In this document: positions 37,106 through 47,500 of the stretch, in pieces | Position numbering within the stretch: the first letter of the stretch is position 1 | Layout of the letters: every line of letters starts with the position of its first letter | Source: Echinococcus granulosus | Lineage: Eukaryota; Platyhelminthes; Cestoda; Cyclophyllidea; Taeniidae | Reading direction: 5' to 3' | NCBI RefSeq assembly: GCF_000524195.1 | Contig: NW_020170381.1 | Location: 1,049,678 to 1,113,677 of the forward strand | DNA length: 64,000 bases | Position numbers and translations under genes: made by a program | The notes under the pieces: generated by a model | The model's database searches: none | Told to the model about the DNA's origin: nothing | The model's input: only the letters and a program-made list of their open reading frames with translations

Positions 37106-37665
37106 TACATTCCATCTTTTCTGCGCCTTGATGTGGTGTCTCTGTTGACCTCGAGGAATGTTCCCGCAAAAGTCCCTACTGGTGGATTTTATTTATGGCC
37201 CGTTAGTGTTAGGCGTCCTAGGGTTCTCGTGCACCAGTGTTAGCGTGGTGCCATGAATTGTGCTGGTAGGTGTATTCTGGTGGGTCTCCGTACCAACACG
37301 GTCAGGTACCTAAAGTCGCAGGTTGGTGAAGTCGGGTGCAAGGTGGTGTTTTGACCGCTTGGATGTGGTCTGTTAGTCTTGCACCTTCAACATAGTAGAC
37401 AGGGTGAAGGCCTAACGGTAGCACTAATTTGGAGTAGCCTGGTTAATGGAGAATTAAACACTATTTCGAAGTGTTTATATGCAATCTAATACTGGCCATG
37501 CTTTTTCTTTATCAACAAAGTATAAGATAAGTCAAGTAACTTTGGCATCATACCTGTACATACATAAAACTGCATAGCTTACTCTCAATTGTTGAGTTTT
37601 AATCAACTCATACGCAATGCGCCTTTTGTGTATCCAGGAGGCGTGTCTGTAGGGTTGAACCGACT

Positions 37666-38400
37666 ATGTCAGCTATTAATGAAGTTGTGAAGGAGCACCG
37701 AAAAGTGGTTTCATCTTGGCACCCTCAAACTAGTGTATGGGCACTTGCGCATGGTGCAACAATGTCTGCTCTTTGTGTAGCAGGATCTAGCTACATGGTT
37801 TTGATTCGAATGCGACAGTTCTTTAATCTTTATTCACAGCAGTATCTTCTGGGAACTCTACTTCCAGTTGTGGCACTTCCTAGTGTGGGTTATATTATCC
37901 TACAGGATGTATTTGTGGATCGAAAACTTATTAGTGGCTTTTCTTTACCGGAGACACGTAAATCACTTTGTTCCACTTGTCTGGAAATTCGTGGGTCTTT
38001 TATTCAGGTAAGGATTTTATAAATGCACCAGTTTATCCAGTATTCTTGGTGTTTGCAGGTCGCACACCTTGCTATATATTTTGCACCCACATGCCCGAAG
38101 TTGCGCTGGTGATCTTGACTCTTTTGTTTTTAGATGGTAGCTGGTGTTGTTGCACCCGTTCTGTTTTCTGTGTCTTCTTGCGCTTCCGCCTCGATTTCTT
38201 ACAGAACTTTCCCCGTGCCCGAACTTACGAAATATCGTAAGGTGTTTGGCCTAGTTTGTAAGGCGTGTGGCAGCTTTTCCTCAACGCTCATTCTTCTCAC
38301 TCTTGCCAATGCGGTGGTTGGTGGCTTCATAACTGAGAAAATGGTGGAACAACACGCATTGGTTAGTGCAACACGGGAGACCATTAACCCACTGAAATGA
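37666..38400 (+). CDS. TMEM126 family mitochondrial inner-membrane protein
   Basis: Exons 37666-38007 and 38134-38400 (phase 0) encode 202 residues. Four hydrophobic segments are visible, around ALAHGATMSALCVAGSSYMV, LLGTLLPVVALPSVGYIIL, MVAGVVAPVLFSVSSCASA and STLILLTLANAVVGGFI. The loop CSTCLEIRGSFIQ between the second and third segments matches the C-x-T-C...RG pattern of TMEM126A/B. These proteins act in assembly of respiratory complex I in the mitochondrial inner membrane. The length is close to the vertebrate proteins (195-230). The ATG was chosen as the first in frame, 20-30 bases after a TATCCAG that could be an acceptor for a 5' UTR exon or a spliced leader. Confidence 0.7.
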
Positions 38401-38868
38401 TATCGGGATACCACAATTATGTAACCTCAGTGTCCAATTTTACAATATACTATTTTGCGATAACTGTTCCTTCTTTTTGCTTGTGACTCCAGCAATTGAC
38501 TGTTTCCATCAGATTTCAATTGCTGCACCTAGATTATACATATGTACATCATCACAGACGTAAATAGGGCTTCTGAAGAAATTGTTCTGACCTTAAAATT
38601 TGGAATTTCTAGGGATGTTTGTGTTTAGTTCTATTTTATGTGATTCGTCTTGAACAAGACTTTGTATGCGTTTCTACTTTAGGATGTGTGCATCCTGGTT
38701 TCCTGCAGAGTAACTTGAGTTGGGAATGTGGTATTTAAGATAGCTGTTTTACGGACAAAGGCATTGTTATTTTCCAAGCCTTTTGTCAAATTGTTTATTA
38801 TAAATGTTGAAAATTACTAATTTTACCACTTTAACTGTGAGGGTGAACGTTCGTGTTTCAGCTTTCAA

Positions 38869-39963
38869 ATGTTACGGATCGAACCGGTGGATTGTAATGA
38901 CTGTTTGCAGGTCATTAATCATATTCTTTCGGAATATTTAGGTACGCATCATTTTTGAGGAATATGGAGTATCAATATATGTGAACACGAACAGTCAGCT
39001 ACAATATCCTGGTTTCATTTAGGTACTATTGTAAAAAATCCTCCTTATTTTTGTTACTGATTCATTCTATTTTACTTTAGGCTTGACACATTACCAAATT
39101 GACAAAGACAAAAATCTAATTTTAACCCAAGAAGATACCGAGTTGGAAAAAATAACGGAGGCGGTCGACCAACTGAAGGCGTCTGGGATCGATGCCTCTC
39201 TTATTTCTTCGGATAATCTCATTCATGAGGTAATTTAAAGTGCATAGATGTTTCTAATCCGATATGAATGGGGAATTGCGTATTCTTATTCTAGGTGGTT
39301 TGTTGTTTACGCTAAACTTATCTATTCCCTGTGACCATTTTGATGAGATCCCCAAACACCGTTGGGTTACGATTCACTGAAACATATTAGGCTTTCGAAG
39401 ACTAAATCGATGCGTATTTGGTCGCTTTTTGCATAATTTAGTACTTCCATGAATAACAAGCTGATTTTTACCTCGTATAGATCCCCTTAAATTCTACGAC
39501 TTTCTATTTGCGGTTAAAGTAATATAGTTTGTCACTTTAGGGCGACCGTTTGCCAATCAAACGGACTAATCGCTTCAGTGTTAGTGGCGAAAGTAGTGAT
39601 GAGTTCGTTCGAAGTGTGGAGCGTCTGACGGCTGTTCTAGAACCCTCAAACTGGTGCCAGCGGGGTCACAACGTCCCCGGGTGGTGCATCAGCGTAGCGC
39701 CACTGTCGAGCATGAGCCCCTGCATTTCGGTGCTCGCCCAAATCAAGCCACTTCCCAAAGTACTGGGGCATGTGAAACGGGCCTTTGTTGGGCATTTGGA
39801 TCAGGCCCGAGTTGGCAAGGTGCTCCTGGGTCTAGCTGGTAAAAGGCAAGCTATTATTGGTCTCGCCTTCTCAATTAAGCATTCCCAAACCGTATACTAC
39901 TTCAGACTTTCCACAAATGAGTTTTGGATACCATTACCACTTTTCGATAATGGTTGCCCATAA
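38869..39963 (+). CDS. Unrecognised 214-residue protein
   Basis: Exons 38869-38941, 39081-39229 and 39541-39963 join in phase (1, 0) with good donors and acceptors. The start MLRIEPVDCNDCLQVI is followed by a helical acidic stretch (LTQEDTELEKITEAVDQLKA) and a basic patch (LPIKRTNRF). A C-terminal part rich in hydrophobic residues follows (VLAQIKPLPKVLGHVKR, then VYYFRLSTNEFWIPLPLF). No signal peptide or clear membrane span. I cannot assign a family. A TTTCAG lies directly 7 bases before the ATG, so the 5' end could be made by trans-splicing. It sits 469 bases after the TMEM126-like stop and about 230 bases before the first ADAT3 exon. Confidence 0.6.
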
Positions 39964-40242
39964 ATTATCTAGTCCTCATGCACTTGTTTACACGGAGTAA
40001 TTCCTTTTCATGTAGTAATTCCGAACTGTCAAAACACTTATTTGGATATACCGATGCAAAGTAATTGTTAAACTACATCCCCCTTAAATATTTTTCTGGG
40101 TATTCCAGGTAAGGCCTGTTCGGTAAGGCTTGAAGTTAGAATCGACGCATGCTGCTCTCGTTTCATAATTATATTTTCTTGTGAAAAATTGTGCAGCTTT
40201 ACGGAGGTGGATGGGGTAAAGTTGGTTTCCAAGTTATGTGAA

Positions 40243-41364
40243 ATGACGGGCATCTCAAGAGGGGTTTTGGGGACTTGTCGTGTTCCCCTCTGTCCGCCTC
40301 ACTCGCGCCGCCAACAAAAGACACTCTCCTCTCTTATCAAGGATGATGATGAGAGTCGTAGTTGGCCTTTCAACTTCCATCCGAATCAAACTCTTGAGTC
40401 GCTTCTGTCAGTTGAAGGTTGGGGAAATGGACGGGGTGAATGTACCAAACCATACTTCTCTTTTGAAGAAATTAAATGGTGCGTTTATGGGTTCCATTTT
40501 AAAAGGCCCTTGCAGTTATAAAACCTAAGTTTTATTTCTCAAAGTTAATAAGTGGGTTGGCCAAAGTCTTACACTTTAGCAAAGTTGGCTACATCTTTAT
40601 CTAAATCCATGTTTGAAGATGGTGCAGCCTTTACCCACATTGCAACACAGTCGCTATAATTTGTAGTATGGAAACTTTGGTTAAATTTGGTAAATTTCTT
40701 GAATGCGTTAAACTGCGTTTCGATGATTACTGGCCCTAGGCACAACCGCTGGCTCCGACGAGCTGTTGACTTAGCGAAGAGCCGGTCTGGTGTTGTGAAA
40801 AACGCCTCGTGCGATCTTGAACACCCAGACTGCGTGTGCACCTGCATCGTCATTCATCCACACTTGGTCAAGCGTTCAGACCCCAATGAAGCCCAACCGC
40901 TGGCCGAAGCCGTGTCCACGGACGGCGAATCCCACATCGACCACGCCATCATGCTCGCAGCTAGCCAAGTTGGGCAGTATGATTTAAGATTCTATCACGC
41001 AACGAACTCAGTAGTCCAAATACTTGTTCTTAGCCTCGGAATCATTTTTGAGACTCATTTATGTCCCAGGGTAATGGGTCATGTAACCGATTTCAGGCTC
41101 AATCGGGAGCTGCACTATCCGACTGACGAAGACGGAAATGTAGAAGTGGGACGCGGCGGAAGATACCTTCTAACTGACTGCGACGTCTATCTCTCGACAG
41201 AACCGTGCCTCATGTGCGCAATGGCCCTGCTTCACTCGCGTGTTAAGCGAGTTTTTATCGCTCGTCGGCTCCCTTCCATCGGCGGTATGTGTAGCCGATG
41301 GAAACTTCCGCTGGTCAAGGGCGTCAATCACCACCTTCTTGTATTTGCACCCCGTGAGATCTAA
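40243..41364 (+). CDS. ADAT3: ADAT3, non-catalytic subunit of tRNA A34 deaminase
   Basis: Exons 40243-40478, 40740-40976 and 41097-41364 give 246 residues from the ATG at 40243. The coding frame is also open back to an acceptor at 40196, so the true start could lie upstream or come from a leader exon. The N-terminal part has SWPFNFHPN, then FSFEEIKWHNRWLRRAVDLA, as in ADAT3/Tad3. The deaminase domain has HAIM where catalytic members have HAE, and the zinc-binding PCLMC in YLSTEPCLMCAMALLHSR. The C-terminal VNHHLLVF also matches. With ADAT2, ADAT3 converts wobble A34 to inosine in tRNAs; loss of the catalytic Glu is the known hallmark of this subunit. The 120-nt second intron is a multiple of three and has no stop, so it could be misread as coding. 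The gene is convergent with fibrillarin, 204 bases between stops. Confidence 0.85.
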
Positions 41365-41456
41365 TCTCAAAAAAAGCTGAATATGGTACTGATGCCGTAC
41401 CCATTTCCCGTGCATCCTCAATGCATCGAGAGAACCCAAGGGACAAGACATGTTTG

Positions 41457-41462
41457 TTTATT
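41457..41462 (-). terminator. Poly(A) signal of the fibrillarin gene
   Basis: TTTATT on the + strand reads AATAAA on the - strand, about 105 bases past the fibrillarin stop. It lies within the 204-base gap to the convergent ADAT3 stop, so the two 3' UTRs are likely to abut or overlap. Confidence 0.5.
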
Positions 41463-41567
41463 ATACACAACTATTCACACCCAAAGTTTACAATTAGATA
41501 ACGGTTGTCCAATGTCAAAAGTTTCTTCTATGTACAATCTTGAGGGATCCTTGAAAGCATAGTTAAT

Positions 41568-42597
41568 TTAAGCCGGTTTTTTCTGCACCCTGTACTGAGC
41601 CGTGACCATAGCATGGCCTCTCTCGTAAGGCTCCAGAGTAACCTGCTCCCGAGGAGTGAATTGTTGTTTCCGTAAAGTATCGACTTCTTTGGCAAATACA
41701 ACTTCAGGTGCAGCTACCGAGTCAATGCAAGAGGCCTTGATAGATATCACCGCATAGCCACCATTTTTTAGGAAGTGCTCCGCATTAACAGCGACAATAC
41801 GTGATTGATCCGGTTGGGCAACATCAGCAAAGATACAATCAACCATTCCTAGAAAGTGGAAAGGGGCACGAACACTTACCGACCAACATCCTGTATTTAT
41901 GCGGATGACGGGCGTCCTCTATTATTGGCACGATATTTGTACGGTGTTTCGCGACATTCAGCAAATCGCGGCCAGAACGGTGTGAAAACTCGACGGCATA
42001 GACAACTCCCTTGGGACCAACTAGGTCAGAAACATGAGAGACGGTGGTCCCACTAGCAGCTCCCAAATAAAGAACACGGCTTCCTGGGCGCATGTGAATG
42101 TGCTCCAGACCGTTGATAATACCAGCGGCTAACTTTGAACGGAAGGGATTCCACACACGATATTCAACCTTTGTGCCGTTGTCACCGTCAACACTTATAC
42201 GTTTTTCACCGTAAACTGACTCGCCCGTGACTAGATTGCGAGTAACAAGGGCATCCTCCTTCCCTTTGGCAACGAATATTCCTTCGTGACGATGAGGCTC
42301 TATGAATACTTTCTTCCCTCCTCGCATTCCTCCACGAAAGCCACCATGTCCGCGAGGTGCTCCTCGTCCGCCGCCTCGATCACCACCGCGACCACCACCT
42401 CTAAAACCCCTACCTCCACCTCGAAAACCACCTCTGTCACCCTCACCGCCATAGCTGGAACGACCCCCACGATCTCCACCGAAGCCGCCGCGTCCCCTGC
42501 CCCCACCTCGATCGCTAAATCTACCGCCACCGCGATTACTGCCACGAAAATCTGGGAAATATCCTTAATATACGGAAAGCGAACCTGGCCTGCCCAT
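41568..42597 (-). CDS. FBL: Fibrillarin, snoRNA-guided 2'-O-methyltransferase
   Basis: Exons 42597-42585, 42551-41880 and 41848-41568 give 321 residues, the normal length. The protein opens [14 protein letters not shown], and residues ~6-85 form a Gly/Arg-rich domain. The methyltransferase domain has the SAM-binding [32 protein letters not shown], the conserved [11 protein letters not shown], and [14 protein letters not shown] across the last intron, ending in [15 protein letters not shown]. Fibrillarin is the catalytic part of box C/D snoRNPs and methylates rRNA in the nucleolus. The first coding exon is just 13 nt, and the two introns are 33 and 31 nt. The start was fixed by the MGRP family signature. 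An LTR-like element begins about 370 bases upstream. Confidence 0.95.
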
Positions 42598-42963
42598 ATT
42601 TCCGCTTAGCGTGTGCCCCAATGAATTGGTCACACCTTAAATACCCCAATTCAAACAAATCACGTCTTCCTGCAAAATTCAATTTACGCCGAAGACATTA
42701 TGCTAAAGACATTTATACCGCGAATATAAATAATAAAACCGCTGCACCTGTGATACTCTAATACATTTTGCACGATCCTATATTTCAATTTTTAATTAAA
42801 ACCTACAGGAAGAATCCGAACTACGTTCTTGTTTTGCGGCGTTCTCCAATGTCTAGATCTTTACTTTTCTGAAGTTAAAATAGGCAAATATTTGGCTTGC
42901 GAAAAAAATAGTCCGTGAATCGCTTGCCCACATAATTAACACAGGCGCATGTACAGCGTTAGT

Positions 42964-43141
42964 TGTTTAACACTCGGTTTCATTTAAGGGTCAATTTGGG
43001 TCCCTAACCGTGCCTTTGCCAGGTCAGCTGGCCATTTGGCCATACCAGTAGCCGCAAGTCTTTTTGTATGTCAGATGTGTATATTTTGCCCTAAACAATA
43101 TGTCCTCTTTCGTTTACAGAGAAGTATCGGTGTGCCACACA
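42964..43141 (+). mobile_element. LTR-like element (family B, 178 bp)
   Basis: Starts TGTTTAACACTCGGTTTC and ends GTGCCACACA, the same length and order as the unit at 35683-35861. Ten bases on, TGGCTCTAGCGTGGGG resembles a tRNA primer-binding site, so this may be a left-hand LTR. No clear target duplication. Confidence 0.5.
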
Positions 43142-43258
43142 TACACATTCTGGCTCTAGCGTGGGGCGTAAATTCTTATGCCATTTCTTTTACAGTGAAT
43201 TTTATTGTTGAGCATCACCTAATTTCATGCGTTAAGAAGGAAAAAACTATGACTATGA

Positions 43259-43325
43259 TGTAGCGTCCCGGGACTACTCTGAAGACGAAAGAGGGCGTAC
43301 TACTTAGGCGGAATATGTAGTGTCG
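43259..43325 (-). mobile_element. Inverted LTR-like 3' end
   Basis: TGTAGCGTCCCGGGACTACT followed by CTGAAGACGAAAGAGGGCG is the reverse complement of the conserved 3' end of the LTR family (..TTCGTCTTCAG..CCCGGGACGCTACA, cf. 61755-61781). It faces the + strand copy ending at 43141, giving a head-on pair about 120 bases apart. Confidence 0.5.
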
Positions 43326-44587
43326 GTTTGTAGTAGGGCTTAGAGCTGCCGCAACGATCCTGAGGCCAGCTCAACCGACTTAGATGAAATGGCAGAGATC
43401 CAAAGTGGTTCTTTATTAAAGCCATGAGTTACACAGCCAAAGTACTACAATAATGCTTTCAAACCGCTTGAACTCTAACGGAATAGGTTTTTGCGAAAAT
43501 CATTTTTTTCTTGGTGCCGTTTTCTAATACGCAGTGCTGATTTTAATTTGATTCCTATTATTTCTTATCTTTTACGAAATATATTTGGCATATCAGTACA
43601 GAATAAAATTCAATACTAGCGTAAGATTAATAAATGCTAACGCTGTGGATAGTGCTGCACTCTCAAAGCGGATGTGCGAACGAGGAAAATCGAGGTGCCC
43701 TTGTGAATAGTGTACGAGCAAATAAAATATCAAACCTCAGAGCTTTATACTAGCCATATCGATGCTACATTCAAAATAAATGAATCTCTTTAACATTACT
43801 TCAATGCATTCTGTTGGTTTTGGAATTCGGTAGTTTCCACAGCTACGAAATGGTCTCCATTACAAGAATCCTATAAAACACTTTTTGCCATACAATTTTC
43901 TACACTTTTAAATAGGTCGTAAGCGGGATTAGTTATTTTAATTTAGAATGTACTACCCAGGACACAAGATTGGTTTACCATGAACAAATAAATTTTGCCC
44001 TCTTGCGGTTTCTTCAGCTTGAGCAATCAATAAAGCTTTCCCTAGTTCAACAAGCTCACCACAAGGAAGTGACCATCCTTTTTTCCTATAACTCAAAATA
44101 TGCATTGTATCCATCCAATAGCGAAACCGAAAATGCAGCTAGATCACATTACTAAGATAGCTTTACACTTCCACTATATTTTCAAACAGCAGTTCTCCTA
44201 CACACTCTTGACAAGCGTTTTTTTTTTCTATCTTGGTTCAAAACACAAAAATAGTAATCTAACTCAACAATTTCACGTTTAGAATGTAGCAGTTTGAAGA
44301 ACGCGACCAGTTTTCAAGTGCTAATGAAAAACTGCCTTGGAAAATGCTAGGAATCACAAAATTGCAAATGAAGGGCTTAATTTGAAGATGAAGGACAATA
44401 GAACATCGAAGATTGTTCAGGGTGTACAACAACTATACCATCTGGGAATTCAAGCCAATTGGCATGTGTGAGAAGGTACCTTGGTGAGGAAATCTGCAAC
44501 GGTCGAAGAGGGTGAAACGTTGGAGCTAGGTTGGGAATAACGGTATATTAAGATTTCATGAAGTTGATCTCTCAGTGTAGGTGAGCG
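43326..44587. other. Intergenic region, no gene seen
   Basis: AT-rich apart from about 130 bases after the inverted LTR end that may be element interior. Short ORFs near 43970-44282 match nothing. The right end is the 3' UTR of glycogenin. Confidence 0.4.
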
Positions 44588-47500
44588 CTACAGCCAGACA
44601 CCGATAGGCATCGCTTCCTCTTCCGCCTGTCGAATAGTGGTGCGTATGCGAGCGAGGATGTTAGAGAAACGATCACTACCCGTGTAGTCGATGTCGCCGC
44701 GCTCCCATGCGAACATTCGCCAGTCCGGCGGCGGAGAATGCGGTCGGTGGCGATCGCAAAAGTATTGGGACCCTTTCGAAAGCTAAAAGCGGAACAATAA
44801 GGAACAAATTACCTATCCTATCTTCGTCTTCTTCCGTACATACGCACTGAGTCACGAGATTGAATAAAGATTCAAGACAAATCCTGATAATCTTTGCGTT
44901 CTCCTAAATAGCATAAAAATGAATTTCATTCAGTTTAATGAGGTCATAACTGACTGAGACTGGAGATGGCTCTCACCGTTTTTTGTGGTATTTGGTGTGA
45001 GGTCACAAATAAAAGAAAAAGATCTGACAGGGTAATATTTTAAACAGGTAGAGCGAAATTAACAAAAAGCCGGTGTCACCACCGGAAGAACGAATCACAT
45101 TCGGACATTCTTCACCATTTCTTATTCAGGGAAATATCCAAATTAGTAATGAAGACAGTGCGCTTATTTATATGAGAGGATGCAGGATCCGCTGCACCGT
45201 CATAATATTGTATGGGTGCTAAAAACTTTTATTCGTGTTTATGGCAACTTCGAATATAGGTGCCGTATCGGACATAAAAATTAAGCATTGTATAGTATGG
45301 TGAACCGACATCGTTCTGACCGATAAATGAATGACATAACTTTGCCACCAACCGTGAGACACTGGGTCACTTAACACTGCCTTTTCCGGAATACGCAGCA
45401 TTTATGCATTTCGGGAAAAAATTCCTGTTATTAATAAAATTTACAACACTAGGGCATGTTTGATTTGGCAAACGAAAAATAATCCCATCAATGAGTGGGC
45501 AGTGGTGTGAATATCATAGAGGTGCTTGACGTTTCAAAGTAGCCAGGTAGCTGAAATAATTTGGAATAGCATATCAAAAAATATAAACTGGCTATGCTTT
45601 TCAAATCCTGATGAAATTAGATCGGACAAGGGAAAGCGAATGCTCGGTGGAGTCCCTGGGTTTAGGCTAGAGGATAGTATGACCTCACGTTAGACGGTAT
45701 TTTCGCCACCACAAAAAATAAATCAACTAATTCTTATGCCAAAAATGATTTAGCCGAGACTCCATTTGAACACATACTATAAGGAAACGAATTTATTATA
45801 ATTCAATCAACAAATTTAGCGCATGAGGCTGTTTAATACGCTTCATGAAAATGTATAAATACGCTACACATGAATGAACCCTTCATAAAATGTTAGCTCA
45901 CTTTCTTAGGAGCATTTTGGGTTTTGACTGTTCGAGGCAGCCACGGTGCATCATTCACGGGAGTATCTTCAACTTCATGTTCAACCGTCCTTTTTGGTTT
46001 ATGTGATTCAAACTTGCTTCTTTCGTAAAAGTCATTTAGACCTTCCCCTTTTCTCGGTTCTAATGCCTTCGATCCTTCCTCTGACATCGACATCGGGGTG
46101 TTCAGAGAAGTAATCTCGCCCTGTCGGGAAGCCAGTGCATCCAAAGCTGGTTCTTCGAAACTCGTAACATCAAGAACCTTTGACTTAGGAGTTGTGGTTA
46201 TGGTTTTAGTGTTCGGGTTTGTTGTGGTTGACACCATTGCTAGTGATGTCATCGTGTCTACCTTTAACTGCATCTGCCTAGTGCCTGGTGTAGTTGCTGA
46301 AGTTAATGATACGGGTAGCACCGACCCAAAAATTATCTTGTCATCCTTCTTTAACTGTTTTCGGCTCTTGTCCGGTGCGACGGTTAAAGTCGATACAGAC
46401 GTCGAGATTGTTGAATTTTTCACATTGTTACCCTTTGATTGCAATTGCCCTTTGTTCATCTTAGTTGTCAGGGTTGACTCCAACTTTAGCGCTGTTGGTG
46501 TTGTCGTGTCTTCCCCCCCTAGCTGTGTTGGGCTGGTGTCTGGTGTGGACATTGGAAATGGTGCAATCGTTCGCATGTTTCCACCCTCCTTTAACTGCAT
46601 TTGCTTTCTGGCTGCGTCAAGTAATTTACCACGTTCAATAGACTTTCCCCGACGCCTTTTTTTATTTAATTTTCCCCTTTGGATTTGGTGAAGGCAGCTT
46701 TTTTTTTCCTTTTTACGAGACTGAATTCCACTTGCCTTTGAAGGCTCCTCGATAGCCACAATTGGGAATGTCAGCTTCTGCGAACCCCTGATTAATTCGG
46801 ACCCGAGAGGCAAGAGCGGTGTTGAGCGGCGCCTCACGCGAGTAGCCACTGAGAGCAATGACACCGGGGAAATAAGATCCCGATGAAATGGATCCACAAA
46901 CTGTCTGCTCCATTGAAGTTCCTTGAGACACTCACAACACATCGGGTTGGGCGCAAAGAAGAGCGGATCCTTGTCATTCCTTGTTTCTGGTGGTTCTGGC
47001 GGTGGCGGCGGTTGAAGTGACAGGGATGACTGAAAAGATGAAGCATCCCGCTGCGTTTCTACATGGTCTTGTCCAGACAGCGGTGGTGGAGGCGACAGCT
47101 TCACATAGTGCTCATGATGCGTTTGATCATGCCATTGTTGTTGCTGTTGATGGTGTTGATTGTGATGACACATTTCATTCTGCCGATGCTGTTGTTGTTG
47201 AGGAAGGGAATTCTTTTGGTGCGCTGGATCGTATTGTTCCTGGTGGTATTCCTGAGACGTAGGTTGAAAACAATGTTTCTCATAGTGCGGTTGCTGATTT
47301 TCTTCATGATGATGATACGCTGGCTGCTGATGGTAATGTGAATCATGACGTTTATGCGCCATTCTGTCCTCGAAGTACTTGTGGCACAGAGGTTCTACAT
47401 GTTTTGGAGGTTCCTCGTACACGTAGTACTCTTCAAATCGCTTGGCCTCGTCAACCCGCTGTCCGCTGTGTAAATGATCAAATGAGGTATCGTGAAACTC

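Noticed and set aside
36668..37148. Overlapping ORFs of 67-98 codons after SRSF2
   Set aside because: They lie in the 3' UTR before the AATAAA at 37100, with no family match or splice sites.
40977..41096. 40 extra residues in ADAT3 if the ORF is read straight through
   Set aside because: The stretch starts GTATGA and ends TTTCAG, is unlike any ADAT3, and its removal restores the family alignment; it is a 120-nt intron with open frame by chance.
42286..42609. Plus-strand 107-codon Thr/Ser-rich ORF
   Set aside because: Exact antisense of the fibrillarin Gly/Arg-rich domain.
46098..47341. Long plus-strand ORFs of 92-197 codons opposite the glycogenin insert
   Set aside because: They are antisense shadows of the His/Gln- and Thr-rich codons, hydrophobic by complementarity, and lack splice or family support.
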